Shown here in pieces: positions 1-12,516 of a DNA stretch of 64,000 nt; the stretch's first letter is position 1, and every line of letters starts with the position of its first letter. This DNA is from Dillenia suffruticosa (taxonomy: Eukaryota > Streptophyta > Magnoliopsida > Dilleniales > Dilleniaceae). The DNA is taken from positions 12,506,174 to 12,570,173 of the forward strand of contig JAVTVX010000002.1 in NCBI GenBank assembly GCA_033439265.1, given 5' to 3'. The position numbers and the translations under genes are program-made. The notes below the pieces were generated by a model that saw only the letters and a program-made list of their open reading frames with translations, did no database searches and was not told where the DNA came from.

Positions 1-350
1 GTTTATGCTTATGTAAAGGGCCCATTCCTGCATCTCAAGGGGTTCTTGAGAACATGTACATCAATTAATTTTGACCAAGAAAAAGCATCATCTGATTCCT
101 GTATTTGGGTATACCAATATTCTCTCGCAACATTTGATTAGTTGTGGAAATCTTGGTTATGAAAAGTTTACTTCCCAGATATGTGACGGCATACAAGCTG
201 TTTAAAGTTTTCCGTCTATATATTTGACAAGAATTTGATTTCCATCAACATTTTATTTCTTCTTATTTTCAGGTTCAATGTTATCTTTTATGAGTTGTGT
301 TTTAAAAAAGCACAAGCTGTAGTTGAGTATCAAGTGCTAGTCCAGTGAAC
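1..350. other. 5' flank and probable leader of the TRM-like gene
   Basis: No convincing coding sequence. The stretch lies immediately upstream of the ATG at 351 and ends with a pyrimidine run followed by CAG near 261-272, so part of it may be the 3' end of an upstream leader intron. No clear TATA box stands out. Confidence 0.4.
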
Positions 351-3300
351 ATGGCAAAGAAATCACCAGTGAGCTCTATCTTACCCGAAACACATCAATC
401 CAGCTGTTTGTGGGGCTTAATTGGCATCTTTGATTTTCGGCAAGGCTATTCCAGCCAAAAGCTTCTTTCAGATGGGAGGCATACAAACAGACATGAGACT
501 GGTATGTAATTTTCTTTTTCATATATTCTTTAAGTAATTTCAATTCAGAAACTTCAACTTGATATGTTCTACGTGAGCAGTCTTCCTTGCCTTTGTGCAA
601 TCAGCAGTCTGGGCACTTGTAAACTCATTTCTGATGGCTGTCTAGTTTTCCAAAATATAAGCATTTACTCCTTCATATACTAGGGCAAATTCAGAAAACC
701 TTTTGGAGAATTGTGTGTATCTGGATAAAAGTCCCTTGTTGGGAAATAAAGAAGTGCTTAAGCTCTTGCATGACTAGTCATTAAATAATAAATATTAACA
801 CTCATTTTGGTCCTAGAGAGTATAAGGCAATCTTCTATTTAGAATTTTAATCTACTTATTTAAGGATTTTATATCCAGCAATCTTAACACATCATTTTGG
901 CATACAGGAGTTGGATATTCATGGAGTAAACTCAATATGTTGACCGAGTCTGATGAAAAGCGCCAAGGAGTTGATGTAAGAAGGAGCACCTTACTCCTAA
1001 TCCCGAATCAAAAAATTTTGACTGATGTGAATATTTCTACTCAAATAATATTTACTGGTGCTAGATACCTGTGGCTTTTTTAGATTTCGTTCCTTCTTTA
1101 GTGTGTGTCTTTGTGGGGATTAGATCTGCTTTGTTAGGAACTGTGGAATTCTTGTAGATGGTAATGAAACTCCTATGCCAGGAATTATCTTTATTCTGCC
1201 TGCTTGAGAAGTCTGCGTGTTCTATGGAATTAGCTTGATCTGTGCCATGTCATTTTCTTGTAGTCCTACGTTGGGTTCTCACTCGTCAGACCATCCTAGT
1301 TCTTAGTCCAAATAATAGCAATCCTGGTATTTCTAGAAAGTCCATCATAATTACTCTCTCCAGCTGACTTATGCAAGTAAAAAAATAAAATATAACAATG
1401 ACAAAACTTGTTATAAACGGCGAAGGGATTTTATGAAAAATTAGATTGTATTTTGTTTGTTAGATTGTCCATGCTTCTAGTTCACTGTTCTATGCAAATT
1501 AAATTCTGTTTTCCTATTTGGATGGTTATTTTTCTGAAGTTGTATGCCAAGTCAAGAGTTGAATCATCTATCTTCCTTTTTTTATTTCTAGACATAGAAT
1601 GCCATAAAGGCCAACACAAGTTGGTCTCTTGATCTGTTTCAGGATGGCAAAGACAAGAAAACACAGTCAAGATATGATAATGTGAAAAGTGTGAAGAAAC
1701 TCATTGAAGAAGAGACATCTACGGGGCAATATCCAGGGAAACAAATTCCTTTTGTCAAAGATGGACGTAAGCTTTCTGAATATGAACTAGCTCGCCTATC
1801 GAAAAACCACAAAAAGGAAGGGGAGTCTGCCTGTGAAATGCCAGTACATGATTTGGAAGATTCAAGTAGTGTTGGGCATCAGCATCCTTTTGATGCCACT
1901 TTATCAGAAACTTCAAATGAAGTTGACTGTGCATCAATAGGAGTGGAAGACTTCAACAATGAAACTCCTCAGAGACAAAGAGAGAACTCTGGTGCAGAGA
2001 AACCTAAATGTCATTTGAAACATTGCCAGCTTGATGAGATTGACCTACAGCTAGTCCAGAGGAGTGAAACAACTAAGGGATTATGTCGGGGGAAATTACA
2101 GAGTGGAAAGGGGATTACTCACCATTCGAAGCAATTCTTAGATGCGGTAGAGATATTAAGCTCAAATGAGGAACTATTTGCGAAACTCATGCAACAGCCA
2201 AACTCTGTGTTGGCAAAACACATTCAAAACTTCCGGGATTTCCAAGCAGCAAAAGGACAAAGCAAGCCACTGACAGATGCTGGAACTTTGGAATATGAGC
2301 AAACTAATGCCAGGAAATGTAAAGAATGTGTCAAGACCAGCAGCAATGATCAACATGCAGATAAAATAGTAATATTGAAGCCGGGTATGCAAAAATATGA
2401 AGCCAGAGTCAACCATGTGCGCTCTCTAAAATCTCAATTCAACTCAAAAACTAACAAGCATGGTGTGAAATCCACATATTTTTCACTAAAAAGCATCAAG
2501 AAGAAGTTGAAATCTGCAGTAGGAGATAGCAAAAAAGAGCAGAATCTTGTTCTGCTGAAAGTGTCATCGCATAAATTTCAAGGTGACTGCCAGAGTTCTC
2601 ACCAGCAAATTGGAGAGAAGGTTGTCAGAAGAGACAAAATTTCAGATAATGTGAAGAAGAGAGATATGATAGCCGATAGAAATGAAGTTAATCTTCCTAA
2701 TCAAAATGGTTGTAACCACTTGGATTTGTCAACATTTACATGTCTCCAGCAAGGTGAGTCCAACATCTATGATGAGGCCAGAAAGCATCTCTGTAATTTG
2801 CTAACCCAAGGAGATGAAAGTGATGTTTTTCTTCACAACCAGATCCCGAGAACCTTGGGGGCTATACTTTCTTTGCCTGAGCTCGATCCTTCTCCTAGGT
2901 CTACACACGTGAGGAATGTAAAAGGCAACCCAGTTTCTTCTGAGATGACATTCTCACTACACAGAAACTTAAAGACAGTTAATGAGAACTTTTCCCAACT
3001 TGAAAGGGAAACAAGAGCCAGCTGTGCAAGTCCATTAAGGCCAAACATAGAGGATTGTCAAGGCATTGACAACAAAAAGGGTTGTGATGAACAGAAAAAT
3101 GGTTCAGGCTTGACAAAAAGTGTATCAGAGAACCCTCTTCCCATTTCTAGAATTCAATCAAACATTTGCTTGATGGCAGGCAACATGGATCCAACAGGTT
3201 TAAATTCTTCCCTGCTGTAGAATGTTCCTTCATTGAACTTAACAGTCATTGTGCTTTGTTTTATGTTCTAATTCGGCTGCTCATGAAATGCAGATCGTGT

Positions 3301-4483
3301 AACTATTGTGGAGACAGAAAAGGTGGGAGGCACTGCAGCAAGTGATCTTCTAGATGTGCCATTCACAAAGCATAACGTAGTAGAAAATTCTAATGTATTG
3401 CACATAGAAGCAAGTAATGCTCTTGATGTCGCTTGCAGAAGCAGTGAACCTATGGCTATCACCAACTCATGTGATGATGAAGCTAGTGCAGAAAGTAAAT
3501 TCTCAGAGTGCCCAACTTTGGTAAGTTGCTGTAGATGGTCTGCTGTTGTTTCTGATTCTTTGCTTTGCTACTGCTACTTCTCTGGTCCATCATCTAATTT
3601 CTTGCTAACAAACCATTTCCAGAATACATCTGGAGGGAATCAATTGTTAATGTCCTCACCACCGTGCATGTTTTCATCAAGAACTACAAGGATTCATGAA
3701 GCAGAAGATCTGGAAAGCCCAAAAACCAGAGAAGGGCAGCCAAGTCCAGTATCGGTTCTCGAGGCTTATTTTACAGAAGAAGCATCAAGCCCAGCAAGCT
3801 CTATATCACAAAGTGGTAGGTCTTCTCATTATGAGTGTAATTCCCATATGTTTATTTTATGAATCCCAAGCTAATGCAATTAAACAACTGCAGCAGAGCC
3901 ACCAATCCAGCCCCTACATCTATCTTTTGACGAACACCATAATTCCACACCTATGCTATCCCCTTCACATGACAAAATGACTTTAAGCCCTTGTTTGGAG
4001 GACCAGTGGTCAACCTCTGACTACATAAGTGCAGTGTTGCATGTATCTGGCTTGAACTGGAATGAACTATCGAGGAAGCGGCAGTTGTCTGATCAACTGC
4101 TTGAACCGTCTTTATTCGATGACCTAGAGTTACTCTCCACTGAGCCCTCCTCTGAGCATAAACTCCTCTTTGATTGTATCAATGAGGTTCTTCTTGAGGT
4201 ACATGAACAATATTTTGGATGCTCTCCTTGGATCTCATCCATCAAACCAAGAGTCCGACCAGTACCTTCGGAAAAGAATGGCATTCTTGAGGTAATGGAA
4301 GGTGTTAATCGGCATCTCCGTCCTCTACCACCACCAAATACGCTAGACCAGCTTATTGGGAAAGATCTGGCAAAGTCTGAGATGTGGACTGACTTCAGTA
4401 TTCAAGCTGAATGTATTGTTAATGACACGGTGGATACAATATTATATGAAACTGTTGAAGACACAATACTTCAGCTATGTTAA
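351..4483 (+). CDS. TRM-like (TON1-recruiting-motif family) protein with C-terminal DUF4378
   Basis: Six exons with GT/AG ends and matching phases: 351-501, 908-975, 1643-3197, 3294-3520, 3623-3815 and 3894-4483, about 927 aa. The N-terminus holds a WGLIGIFDFRQG block and SQKLLSD, as in plant TRM/DUF3741-associated proteins. A conserved block near residues 234-275 contains SKQFLDAVEILSSN. The middle is polar and looks disordered. The last ~150 residues (from about 774) match the DUF4378 pattern, with DYISAVLHVSGLNW and LLFDCINEVLLEV. Known family members help recruit the TON1-TRM-PP2A complex to cortical microtubules and affect division plane and cell shape; that role is inferred here from family only. 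The intron at 3521-3622 is 102 nt, free of in-frame stops and could be retained. The acceptor before the last exon is a tandem CAGCAG, so 3894 or 3897 could be the first base. The ATG at 351 is chosen because the conserved N-terminal motif follows it directly. Confidence 0.82.
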
Positions 4484-5719
4484 TGATCACTGTAAAACAA
4501 AGGTAAAGGCTTACTCGAAGACAGCTCTGCCAACACAATCATGTGTCCCAGTTGCTCCTGAACCGGGAGAGACCTGCTTAGATTGTATTTTGACGGGCAC
4601 ATTCAGTTTGGATTTTATATGTTCGGAGGTATGTATTTGGGTTGAGAGGCTGAGGTTGGTTATTCCACGCACTTGAACAAATAGCATGTAGATGGTCCCT
4701 TAGACTTGCTAGTGGAGTCAAATATAGGGTATGAATACGAATATTTTCAGATTAGATGCTTTACTTTTTCATGTGGATGATGAGAATCTGACCATGATGC
4801 TGCACAAATTGTGTTAGGCGAGAGAATAGGCTTTGTACAGAATTCATTTTGGTTGTTTTTGACACAAAAGCATTTTTAGTTCTTATTGCAGAAATTTTTT
4901 TTTTTTCTTGACTATCGGTATTCAAAAATTTAACTAATCCGATTTGAACAGTCGTGGACTCAATTTAGGATTTGATTTTTTTGATATCTGTTTTTTCGTT
5001 CTCAAAATTCAAACTTAAGATTTTAGTTAAACAAGTTTAGTGTGCAGTCATTAAATCTCATCCTGTTGGTATTGAAGAGTTGTTTTTATCAATGATGGTT
5101 GGATATATATATATTCTTGTATGCGAGTTAATTTGTGTCAAAAAAACTAAGGTACCTTTTGCATTTGGGCGTCTGGTAGCAAACACGTTACTAAGAAACT
5201 AACCCAATCCCAGGCCCACAAAGTGAAGGAACTCCCGAGCTCCCAACCCAAAAACCCTGATTCTAATTTATTTATTTTTCGGTATGGGTGAATAACTTGT
5301 CTCGAATTTCATATTAATCCAGTTTAAATACTGTGAAATCTATTAAAGGATTAACTATTTCAAATCTTTTTTTTTTTATTTTTAGGGATCGAACTTGAGA
5401 TTTCAGATTAAGGGGGAATGTCTGATTATTCAAACCAGAAGAAATTGGTGAAATCCTGATTCTATTACAATGCTATTAATTTCTTACTATTTTTCTCTTC
5501 TCATAAGTCTATTTTGGCGAGCTCAGTTGGTGAAAAGCATGTAAGAAATATGTCATATCTTTGGAATTTCATGACTTCACTGTGTTATAAAACGAAGGGT
5601 GAAGGAAAAACTTCAAATAGAATTGGGTTTTTTCTCATCTAACCTCTCTACTTTAAAATATTATTTTGATGAAAAATCTGTACATTTCTAAGTAGAGAGT
5701 GTGATTAAAATATTATAAA
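4484..5719. other. 3' flank and AT-rich spacer
   Basis: This holds the likely 3' untranslated region of the TRM-like gene and then AT-rich spacer with T runs (about 4900-4910 and 5368-5376). No ORF here resembles a protein family. Nothing else is recognised. Confidence 0.5.
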
Positions 5720-5945
5720 ATGATATGAATATTAAAAATAAATGAATTTGGTTGTGGTACCACATTTGAGATGAATAATAATATAATATTACGAAAACTA
5801 ATATTCAATTATCTTATGAATTGTTATAATATATTAGTTTATATAGAAAATATATTGTCACGGGTATAAAAACAACCATTCAAAATATAAAATTAAAATC
5901 AAATCAATAATTAATTTGATTTTAATATATAATATTTTTTTATCC
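5720..5945. repeat. AT-rich dispersed repeat, copy 1 (left of the transposon nest)
   Basis: The stretch running through TAATATTCAATTAT, GTTTATATAGAAAA and TTGATTTTAATATATAAT recurs in the same order at about 18945-19115, beyond the far side of the nest. By eye the copies are roughly three-quarters identical with small indels. No coding capacity. It could be a MITE-like element or an old local duplication; I cannot define its ends. Confidence 0.5.
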
Positions 5946-6005
5946 TTTTAAATTTAACGTGATATAATAAAAATCACTTAAATTTTAAAACAAAAATCAT
6001 AATAA

Positions 6006-6265
6006 ATGATAAAAAAGAAAAGACAATTCTCCTTGGTGGATGATTGCATGTACTGCAGAGGTACAACCGAGACTACTCTCCACCGTCTGAGAGACTACTC
6101 TCTCGCAAGAGAAGTTTGGTGCTTAGTTTTTCCGGGTATCCAGAGGGTGAGTGATTTTTGGTGTGGGGACATCACCAGCTGGCTAAAGATAGGATTCAAA
6201 GGTCTCATTTGTGGTACCTTCTTTGTAGAAAGAAGTATTTTCATTGTCACAGTTTGGGTTATATG
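6006..6265 (+). mobile_element. LINE fragment, part 1: zf-RVT domain (host of the nest)
   Basis: The frame reads a plant L1-type reverse-transcriptase zinc-binding segment: CMYC, then ETTLHRLRDY and AREVW, ending in a tryptophan-rich stretch. The usual last zinc ligand after LHxLRD is Tyr instead of Cys, so the copy is decayed. The LINE is 5'-truncated (no endonuclease or RT core precedes it). It stops in mid-codon at a copia insertion and resumes at 11224. Removing the insertion and one ATATG copy restores an uninterrupted VIWKARCRKIF frame, typical of the segment between zf-RVT and RNase H. Confidence 0.75.
6261..6265. repeat. Target-site duplication ATATG (left) of the copia element
   Basis: ATATG lies directly outside the left LTR and is repeated exactly at 11224-11228 outside the right LTR. 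A 5-bp duplication is standard for copia elements and fixes both ends. Confidence 0.9.
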
Positions 6266-6520
6266 TGACATCTTTTGTAGAAGAGAGACTTTTTTTTTCT
6301 TATATATTTTTACAGAGAACGAGTATATATGTATATACATGCTCTAATTTATTTTTGGTTATACATAAACTATGGTTATGATAAGGCTCGACCCTTGAAT
6401 CAGGGATTAAATTAAGGATTATCATCAAGAGATTGACCCTTAAATCAGAGATTATCAATCAAAAGATTTACATTAAAGATTTATCCTATAATTTCTCTAG
6501 TTTGACAGCTCACGTCAACA
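6266..6520 (-). repeat. Copia LTR (3' LTR of the minus-strand element)
   Basis: Pairs with 10988-11223. Both begin TGACA and end GTCAACA on the + strand, and both share the ACCCTTGAATCAGGGATTAA block. It is followed at 6521 by a pyrimidine run, which is the polypurine tract on the element strand. Confidence 0.9.
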
Positions 6521-9500
6521 CTCCCCCTCACATTGATGCGTATAAATCTTGGATGCCTAGCTTGTCAAGTGAGCTGTAGAAGTTTTTGCTTGACACAACT
6601 TTTGTATGTTTATCCCCCACTTGATCTTCAGATTTAACAAAGGGAAATCGAATGATCTTATTTTCGAGATTTTGTTTGATGAAATGTTGATCTACCTCCA
6701 CATGTTTTGTCCGATCATGTTAGATAGGATTATGAGAGATATCTATGGCAACCTTGTTGTCACAGATCAGATCCATCTCAGAAGTTGGGGAGAAACCAAT
6801 TTCAGTCATTAATCTTCTAAGCCAAAGAAGCTCATAAAGACCTTTAGCCATTCCTCGAAACTCAGCTTTAGCACTTGATAATGCCACCACCTTTTGTTTT
6901 TTACTTTTCCATGTAACAAGATTGCCACCAACAAATGTAAAGTACCCTGAGGTGGATTTTCTATCCGTGATATTTCCTGCCCAATCTACATCGGCATAGC
7001 GTTCAATCTTCAAGTGATTGATCTTTGAAAACATAAGTCCTTGTCCAGGAGAGGACTTCAAGTATCGAAGGATTCGAATTACAGCATCCATATGATCTTC
7101 ACTCGAGCAATACATGAATTGACTCACTACACTTACAGCAAAAGCGATATTCGGACGAGTATGTGACAGATAAATAAGTTTACCAACCAGCCTTTGGTAT
7201 TTCTCTTTATCAGTAGGCACTTGATCTGGATATTCTCTAAATTTATGGTTTTGAATAATCGCAGTGTCTGCCAGCTTACACTCCAAAAATCTCACTTCGG
7301 ATAGTAAATCCAAGGTGTATTTCCGTTGAGATAAAAATACACCTTGCCCTGATCTAGCAATTTCAATTCCTAGAAAATATTTGAGCCCCCCTAGATTTTT
7401 CATTTCAAACTCAGTTGCCAATTGTTTTTGAAGTGTTGCTATCTCCTATGGATCATTTCTTGTGATAATCATATCATCTACATAAATTATCAAGGTTGTT
7501 ACCTTTCCTCATTGGTGCTTTAGAAATAGTATATGGTCTAAATTGCTTTGTTGAAAGCCATATTTTTTCATTGCCAAACTAAACCGCCCAAACCATGCCC
7601 TTGGTGATTATTTTAGTCCATATAGTGCTCGCTAGAGTTTACGTACATCGTTTCTGGAATTCGATGTATAACTCGGTGGGATGTCCATGTACACTTCTTC
7701 TTCAAGATCACCATGGAGGAAAGCGTTCTTTACATTAAGCTGGTGTAATGGCCAATCAAGGTTCGCTGCAAGAGATAATAAAACTCTTACCGTATTCAAT
7801 TTTATTACTGGTGAGAAGGTCTCTTGATAGTCTACACCATATGTTTGTGTATAACCTTTCGTGACCAACCTTGCTTTGTATCTCTCGATTGTCCCATCTG
7901 CCTTGTATTTAATGGAAAATATCCATTTACACCCTACTGTTCTTTTCCCTTCAGGCTAGGTAACAAGAGTTCATGTTTTTTTTTTCACCGGTGCCTCCAT
8001 TTCTTCATTTATGGCTTTAGTCCATTTCGGGTTTGTCAAAGCTTCTTGAACACCGGTAGGAACATGATTTAAGGATAACTTTTGCACAAAAGCTTTGAGA
8101 GGCTTAAAGAGCCTTTTTGTTAAGACATAATTGGCAATTTGATATTTTGATCTTCGATCCTCAATATTTGGAGAATATCTATTTGGTGGTTTGCCATGAT
8201 TATGCCTGAAAGGTAAAGTGTAACCAGCAGAAGTATTCATGTTATTAGTATTTGAAGGTGGAGTAGGAGAGCTTAGCTCAGGAATATTCTCAGGAGATGG
8301 GTCTTCAGGTACTGAGGGGGTTGAGATCTCTATTTCAGTTGGAAGTGATATTGTAGATGTCTTTCTTGGAGCTATATAAGATGGAAATGGTTCCTCATTG
8401 ACCATCAGTTCCGTTATAGGGTGTTCCATATTATTTACCAATTATGGAGAAGTTGTAGAAGCATTATCCAACCATTTGGGTAAACACCAATTATGTTCTT
8501 CATTCTGAATCTCCCCCTGAAGAGAAGAATTGGATGTGGGAGGAGAGTAGAAAGATTTAGATTCCAAAAAAGTGACATCCATGATAATATAGGTGCGCTT
8601 GGTGGTTGGATTATAACATCGATAGCCTTTCTGATGCAAGGCATATCCCAAGAATATGTATCGAATTGCACATGGATCAAGTTTTGTGCGTTGATTTTTA
8701 TGTAGATGCACAAATGCTACACAGCCAAAGGTGCGAGGTGGAATCGTTAACACGGATGACAGAGAAACATGTGTGCAAAGAGCTTGTAATGGTGTCTTAA
8801 AATCTAAGACTCGAGATGGCATTCGGTTGAGGAGTTGTACAGGAGTAGCAACGGCATCAACCCAATGCCGGTTAGGTACATGTGCTCCAAGTAAAAGAGC
8901 ACGAGCCGTTTCGAGTATGTGCTGATTCATTCTCTCAGCAATGCCATTTTGTTGATGGGTCTGTGGACATGAGGTCTCATGAAGTAATCCATGAAGATGA
9001 AAATACTCCCGGAATCTTGGATTCATATATTCCCCACCATTATCAGACCTGAGAACCTGAATTTTAGTTGAGAATTGAGTCTGGATCATTACATGGAAAG
9101 CTTGAAATACAGTCAGCACTTCATCTTTATGTTTCAGTAGATACAACCAAGTCGTGTGTGTACAATCAACAATGAAAATAACAAATCAGCAAAAACCAGA
9201 TATTGTAGTCACCGGGGAAAGTCCCCACACATAAGAATGAATTAAAGCAAATGGAACTTTACTTTTATTCATACTTAATGGATAGATAGTTCTATGACTC
9301 TTGGCTAAAATGCAGGTGTCACATTGAAACTCACAAGGTTGAATTTTTTTAAATAGATCAGAAAACAAATGCTTCATGTAACCAAAAGATGGGTGTCCCA
9401 ACCGACAATGCCACAACCAAATCTGCTGTTCTTTGGTGTTACTTTGATGATATACATGATGTGCTCGCACACACTAATATCATCCATGTAGTAGAGCCCC

Positions 9501-10987
9501 CCTCCTAGTACCACGCCCAATTATCTCTTTGGTGAGAATATCCTGAAGAAGGGAAAATGTAGGATAAATGAGCGTAACACAATTTAGATCAGTGGACATT
9601 TGGCTAACAGATAATAATTTATGGGAGAGAGAAGGAACGAGTAAGTGTTATATAATGATATTGTAGGTGACAAAGTCACAGTGCCTGCTCCTGTGACAGA
9701 AGATATAACCCCATTAGCATTAGCAATTGTAGTGTGTCTTGGTGGTGAAGTTGAAAAATCAGTGGCATCATAGGTCATATGGTCGGTGGCCCCCGAGTCA
9801 AGTATCCAAGCACCGGTATCAATAGCGTGATGAGAAAAAATGTTACCTGAATCTGAGAGAAGTACATCTCCTTGTGATGATTCAACAGATGGTGGGAGGG
9901 AGAGTTGGGGCTCTATTGTAACCATCGTAACCTTACCCTCAGTTGCAGCCTTGTCATGACATTTTCGAGCCCGGAGTTCATGCCACCAATTCGGATAACC
10001 ATGTAGTTTGAAGCAATTCTCGCGGGTATGCTTTAAATTACCACAATGAGAACACTTAATTCCATTGGACAAGGTTCGTGATTTGGAGAACATACCGGAT
10101 TTTCCATTGCTCAAAGAAAGAAAGCTTGTAGAGGATGAAATAGATTGTCCAGATTTAATACTTTTGGAGGCCAGAACAGCCCCTGGAGTTTCATTATTGT
10201 TTCTAGTGATCATGACCATTTGTCGAATAGCTTCCTGGCGAACCTGTGCGTACGCCTGTTCTACAGTAGGAAAAGGTTGTGTTTGTAGTACATCAGCTTG
10301 GATCTTGTCAAGTCGGTCATCGAGGCCATCTACAAAAATATACATTCTCTCTTCTTGAACAAGATTATTATAGTGTTGAATATCTATAGCACATTCCATT
10401 GGATTTGGACATCGAAAATCAATCTCACGCCACAAACCTTGGAGATTGTTATAATATTTTTCAAGAGAACCTCTAGATTGTCGCAAACGGGTCACACGGC
10501 GTCGAAGATCATAAACTTGAGAGGTATCACTACCATCAAAGTAAGTAGTAGCAATAGAATCCCACCCACCATCTTTGTTGTAGGAAATCAGATAAAGTTA
10601 CTAATCAAAGATATGTCCATGGAGTTAATCAACCAACCTTTGACAATGGCATTGTCTGTGCACCATTTTTGAAAAGTTGGATCATTCTAAGAAGGTGGAG
10701 GAAGATCGTCATTAATATATCCCAATTTGTCTTTGCTTGAGATGTACATCTCAACAACTTTGGACCAAAGAGCATAGTTGGTGCCATCCAACTTAATGTC
10801 AATCTGAGCAGCGGAGGTTTCTATAGTTGGAGTCTGTTTGTTCAAGATTTCAGCCATTTTGGTAGTTAATTCGATAAGATTAGGATTGAGTTGTTGTTCC
10901 CCACATGGATCTGAGGTTTCTGAATCTGACATGGTTATTGAAAGAAATGTAGGTAAGATTGTCAAGGACCGGTACGCTCTGATACCA

Positions 10988-11223
10988 TGACAACTTTTAT
11001 AGAAGAGAGACTTTATTTTTCCTTGTATATTTTTAATATACATGCTCTAATTTATTTTTAGCTATACATAAACTATGGCTATAATAACACTTGACCCTTG
11101 AATCAGGGATTAAATCAAGGATTATCATCAAGAGATTGACCCTTAAATTAGGGACTATCAATCAAGAGATTTACATTAAAGATTTATCCTATAATTTCTC
11201 TAGTTTGACAGCTCACGTCAACA
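10988..11223 (-). repeat. Copia LTR (5' LTR of the minus-strand element)
   Basis: Matches 6266-6520 apart from scattered substitutions and a ~17-bp length difference near the start. The initiator Met-tRNA primer-site complement abuts it at 10976-10987, which identifies it as the 5' LTR. Confidence 0.9.
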
Positions 11224-11733
11224 ATATGGAAGGCTCGTTGCAGAAAGATTTTTCAGAATGAGCAAGTACATGCTATGACTGCTACTAGATGGGCAAGAAA
11301 GTTCAGCAATGAAATTAACTTTGCCTCTCCTCACAAGGTGGATAAGGCCATTTGCAGAGAGGTTTGGGTGAGGTGGTTGCCTCCTTGGGGTAACGGGATC
11401 AAGCTCAACACCGACGGTTCTGTGTTGCCCAATGGTCATGTTGTTGCAGGAGGGGTTATAAGAACCGACAAAGGAAACTAGTTAGCAGGATTTGTTCTCA
11501 ATGTGGGTATCTATTCGATTACTAATGCAGAGCTTTGGGGAGTGAGAGAAGGTCTCCTGCTAGTGAAGAAGAAGGGATTCAAGAATGTTGAGTTGGAGGT
11601 GGACTCTTTAGCTATCATCAATCTTCTGAGTGAGGGTAGATTTGTGGACCACCCTCTTGGAGGAATTGTGACAGAGTGCCAGGAGCTCATGCAGGAGATT
11701 GGGGTTACTGAGTTGCGTCATGTTTTCAGAGAG
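11224..11733 (+). mobile_element. LINE fragment, part 2: RNase H domain
   Basis: Continuation of the LINE interrupted at 6265. It reads a plant LINE RNase H: IKLNTDGSV (first catalytic Asp), NAELWGVREGL (Glu) and ELEVDSLAIINLL (second Asp), up to RHVFRE. An in-frame TAG lies at about 11479-11481 within the domain. The frame is broken at FRE by the gypsy insertion and resumes at 18350 with GNRCADHLVALAH, the normal end of this domain. Confidence 0.8.
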
Positions 11734-12498
11734 TGATGTGAACCCATTGGGTATAAAAACCCTAAAACCCACGAACAAGTTAATTTAGCCCAAAAATCGT
11801 CCCAACGAATTATTTGAACCGGTGGAACTTAAAACCTCAACCCTTGCCCTAAAGGAGGAAGAACCTAAGGTATGTGACCTTAGACCCGTTTCTCACTAGA
11901 TCAAGAACCTTGATATAAAGATGGAATGAATGACGCCACAATCTAGATGGTTCGAAACCTAGATTGATAAGTAAAAGAACTAAACAAAACTCATATCTTG
12001 AATAAGTTCAAGTTCTCAAAAGAACAAAATCTGTGTGAAGAATTCTCACAATTTTATTAATTCTCTCAAAAGTGTTGTTTTACACAATATATAATGACCT
12101 ATTTATAGCCTAAAGGTAAAACATAATTGACAACTAAAAATTTAGTAACTCTCTAAACAATAAATAATTAGGAAACTAAAAGTTACAAAAAAATAAGAAT
12201 TAGGAAACTAAATAAATCAAACTACTTTGACCAACTCTTGCTGCTATTTTCTTCATTTTCGTCCTCCCTTGATTTTGGGTAGTTTTGGGCCTTTTATTCT
12301 TCCAACTGGACTTGTATAAGCATAATTAAAGCCCCTTTTGGTTCTATATTTATTTGAGCTCCAATTTCTTGTTGTAAAGCCCTCTGAATTAAATTATTCA
12401 GTGCTTCTTTGAATCTTTTAACTCGGGTTTTTGTCACCGGCCCAACTGGGACTTGAGTTGGGTCTTGTGAATTCCTTGCAATCTTGATGATCTCATCA
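11734..12498 (-). repeat. Gypsy LTR, extra outer copy
   Basis: 765 bp, TGATG...CATCA, same order and nearly the same sequence as 12517-13281. Its outer end abuts the GAGAG target duplication, so this copy, not the inner one, marks the edge of the insertion. Confidence 0.9.
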
Positions 12499-12516
12499 TT
12501 CTGGTCTGATACCAAC

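Larger units (their letters stand above)
6266..11223 (-). mobile_element. Ty1/copia LTR retrotransposon, degenerate, inserted in a LINE
   Basis: Near-complete copia fossil of about 4.96 kb in minus orientation. Parts in element order: LTR (10988-11223); primer site GCTCTGATACCA (+ strand 10976-10987), complementary to initiator Met-tRNA; gag with a CCHC knuckle (about 9.6-10.9 kb); protease with DSGATDH (about 9.77-9.8 kb); GAG-pre-integrase and integrase core (about 8.44-9.47 kb); reverse transcriptase and RNase H (about 6.72-7.87 kb, with LKYFLGIEIAR and YADVDWAG); a purine tract; and LTR (6266-6520). The gene order PR-INT-RT-RH marks it as copia. The coding region is interrupted in roughly half a dozen places, so it is not autonomous. 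The LTRs differ at several per cent by eye, pointing to an insertion millions of years old rather than recent. Confidence 0.92.
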
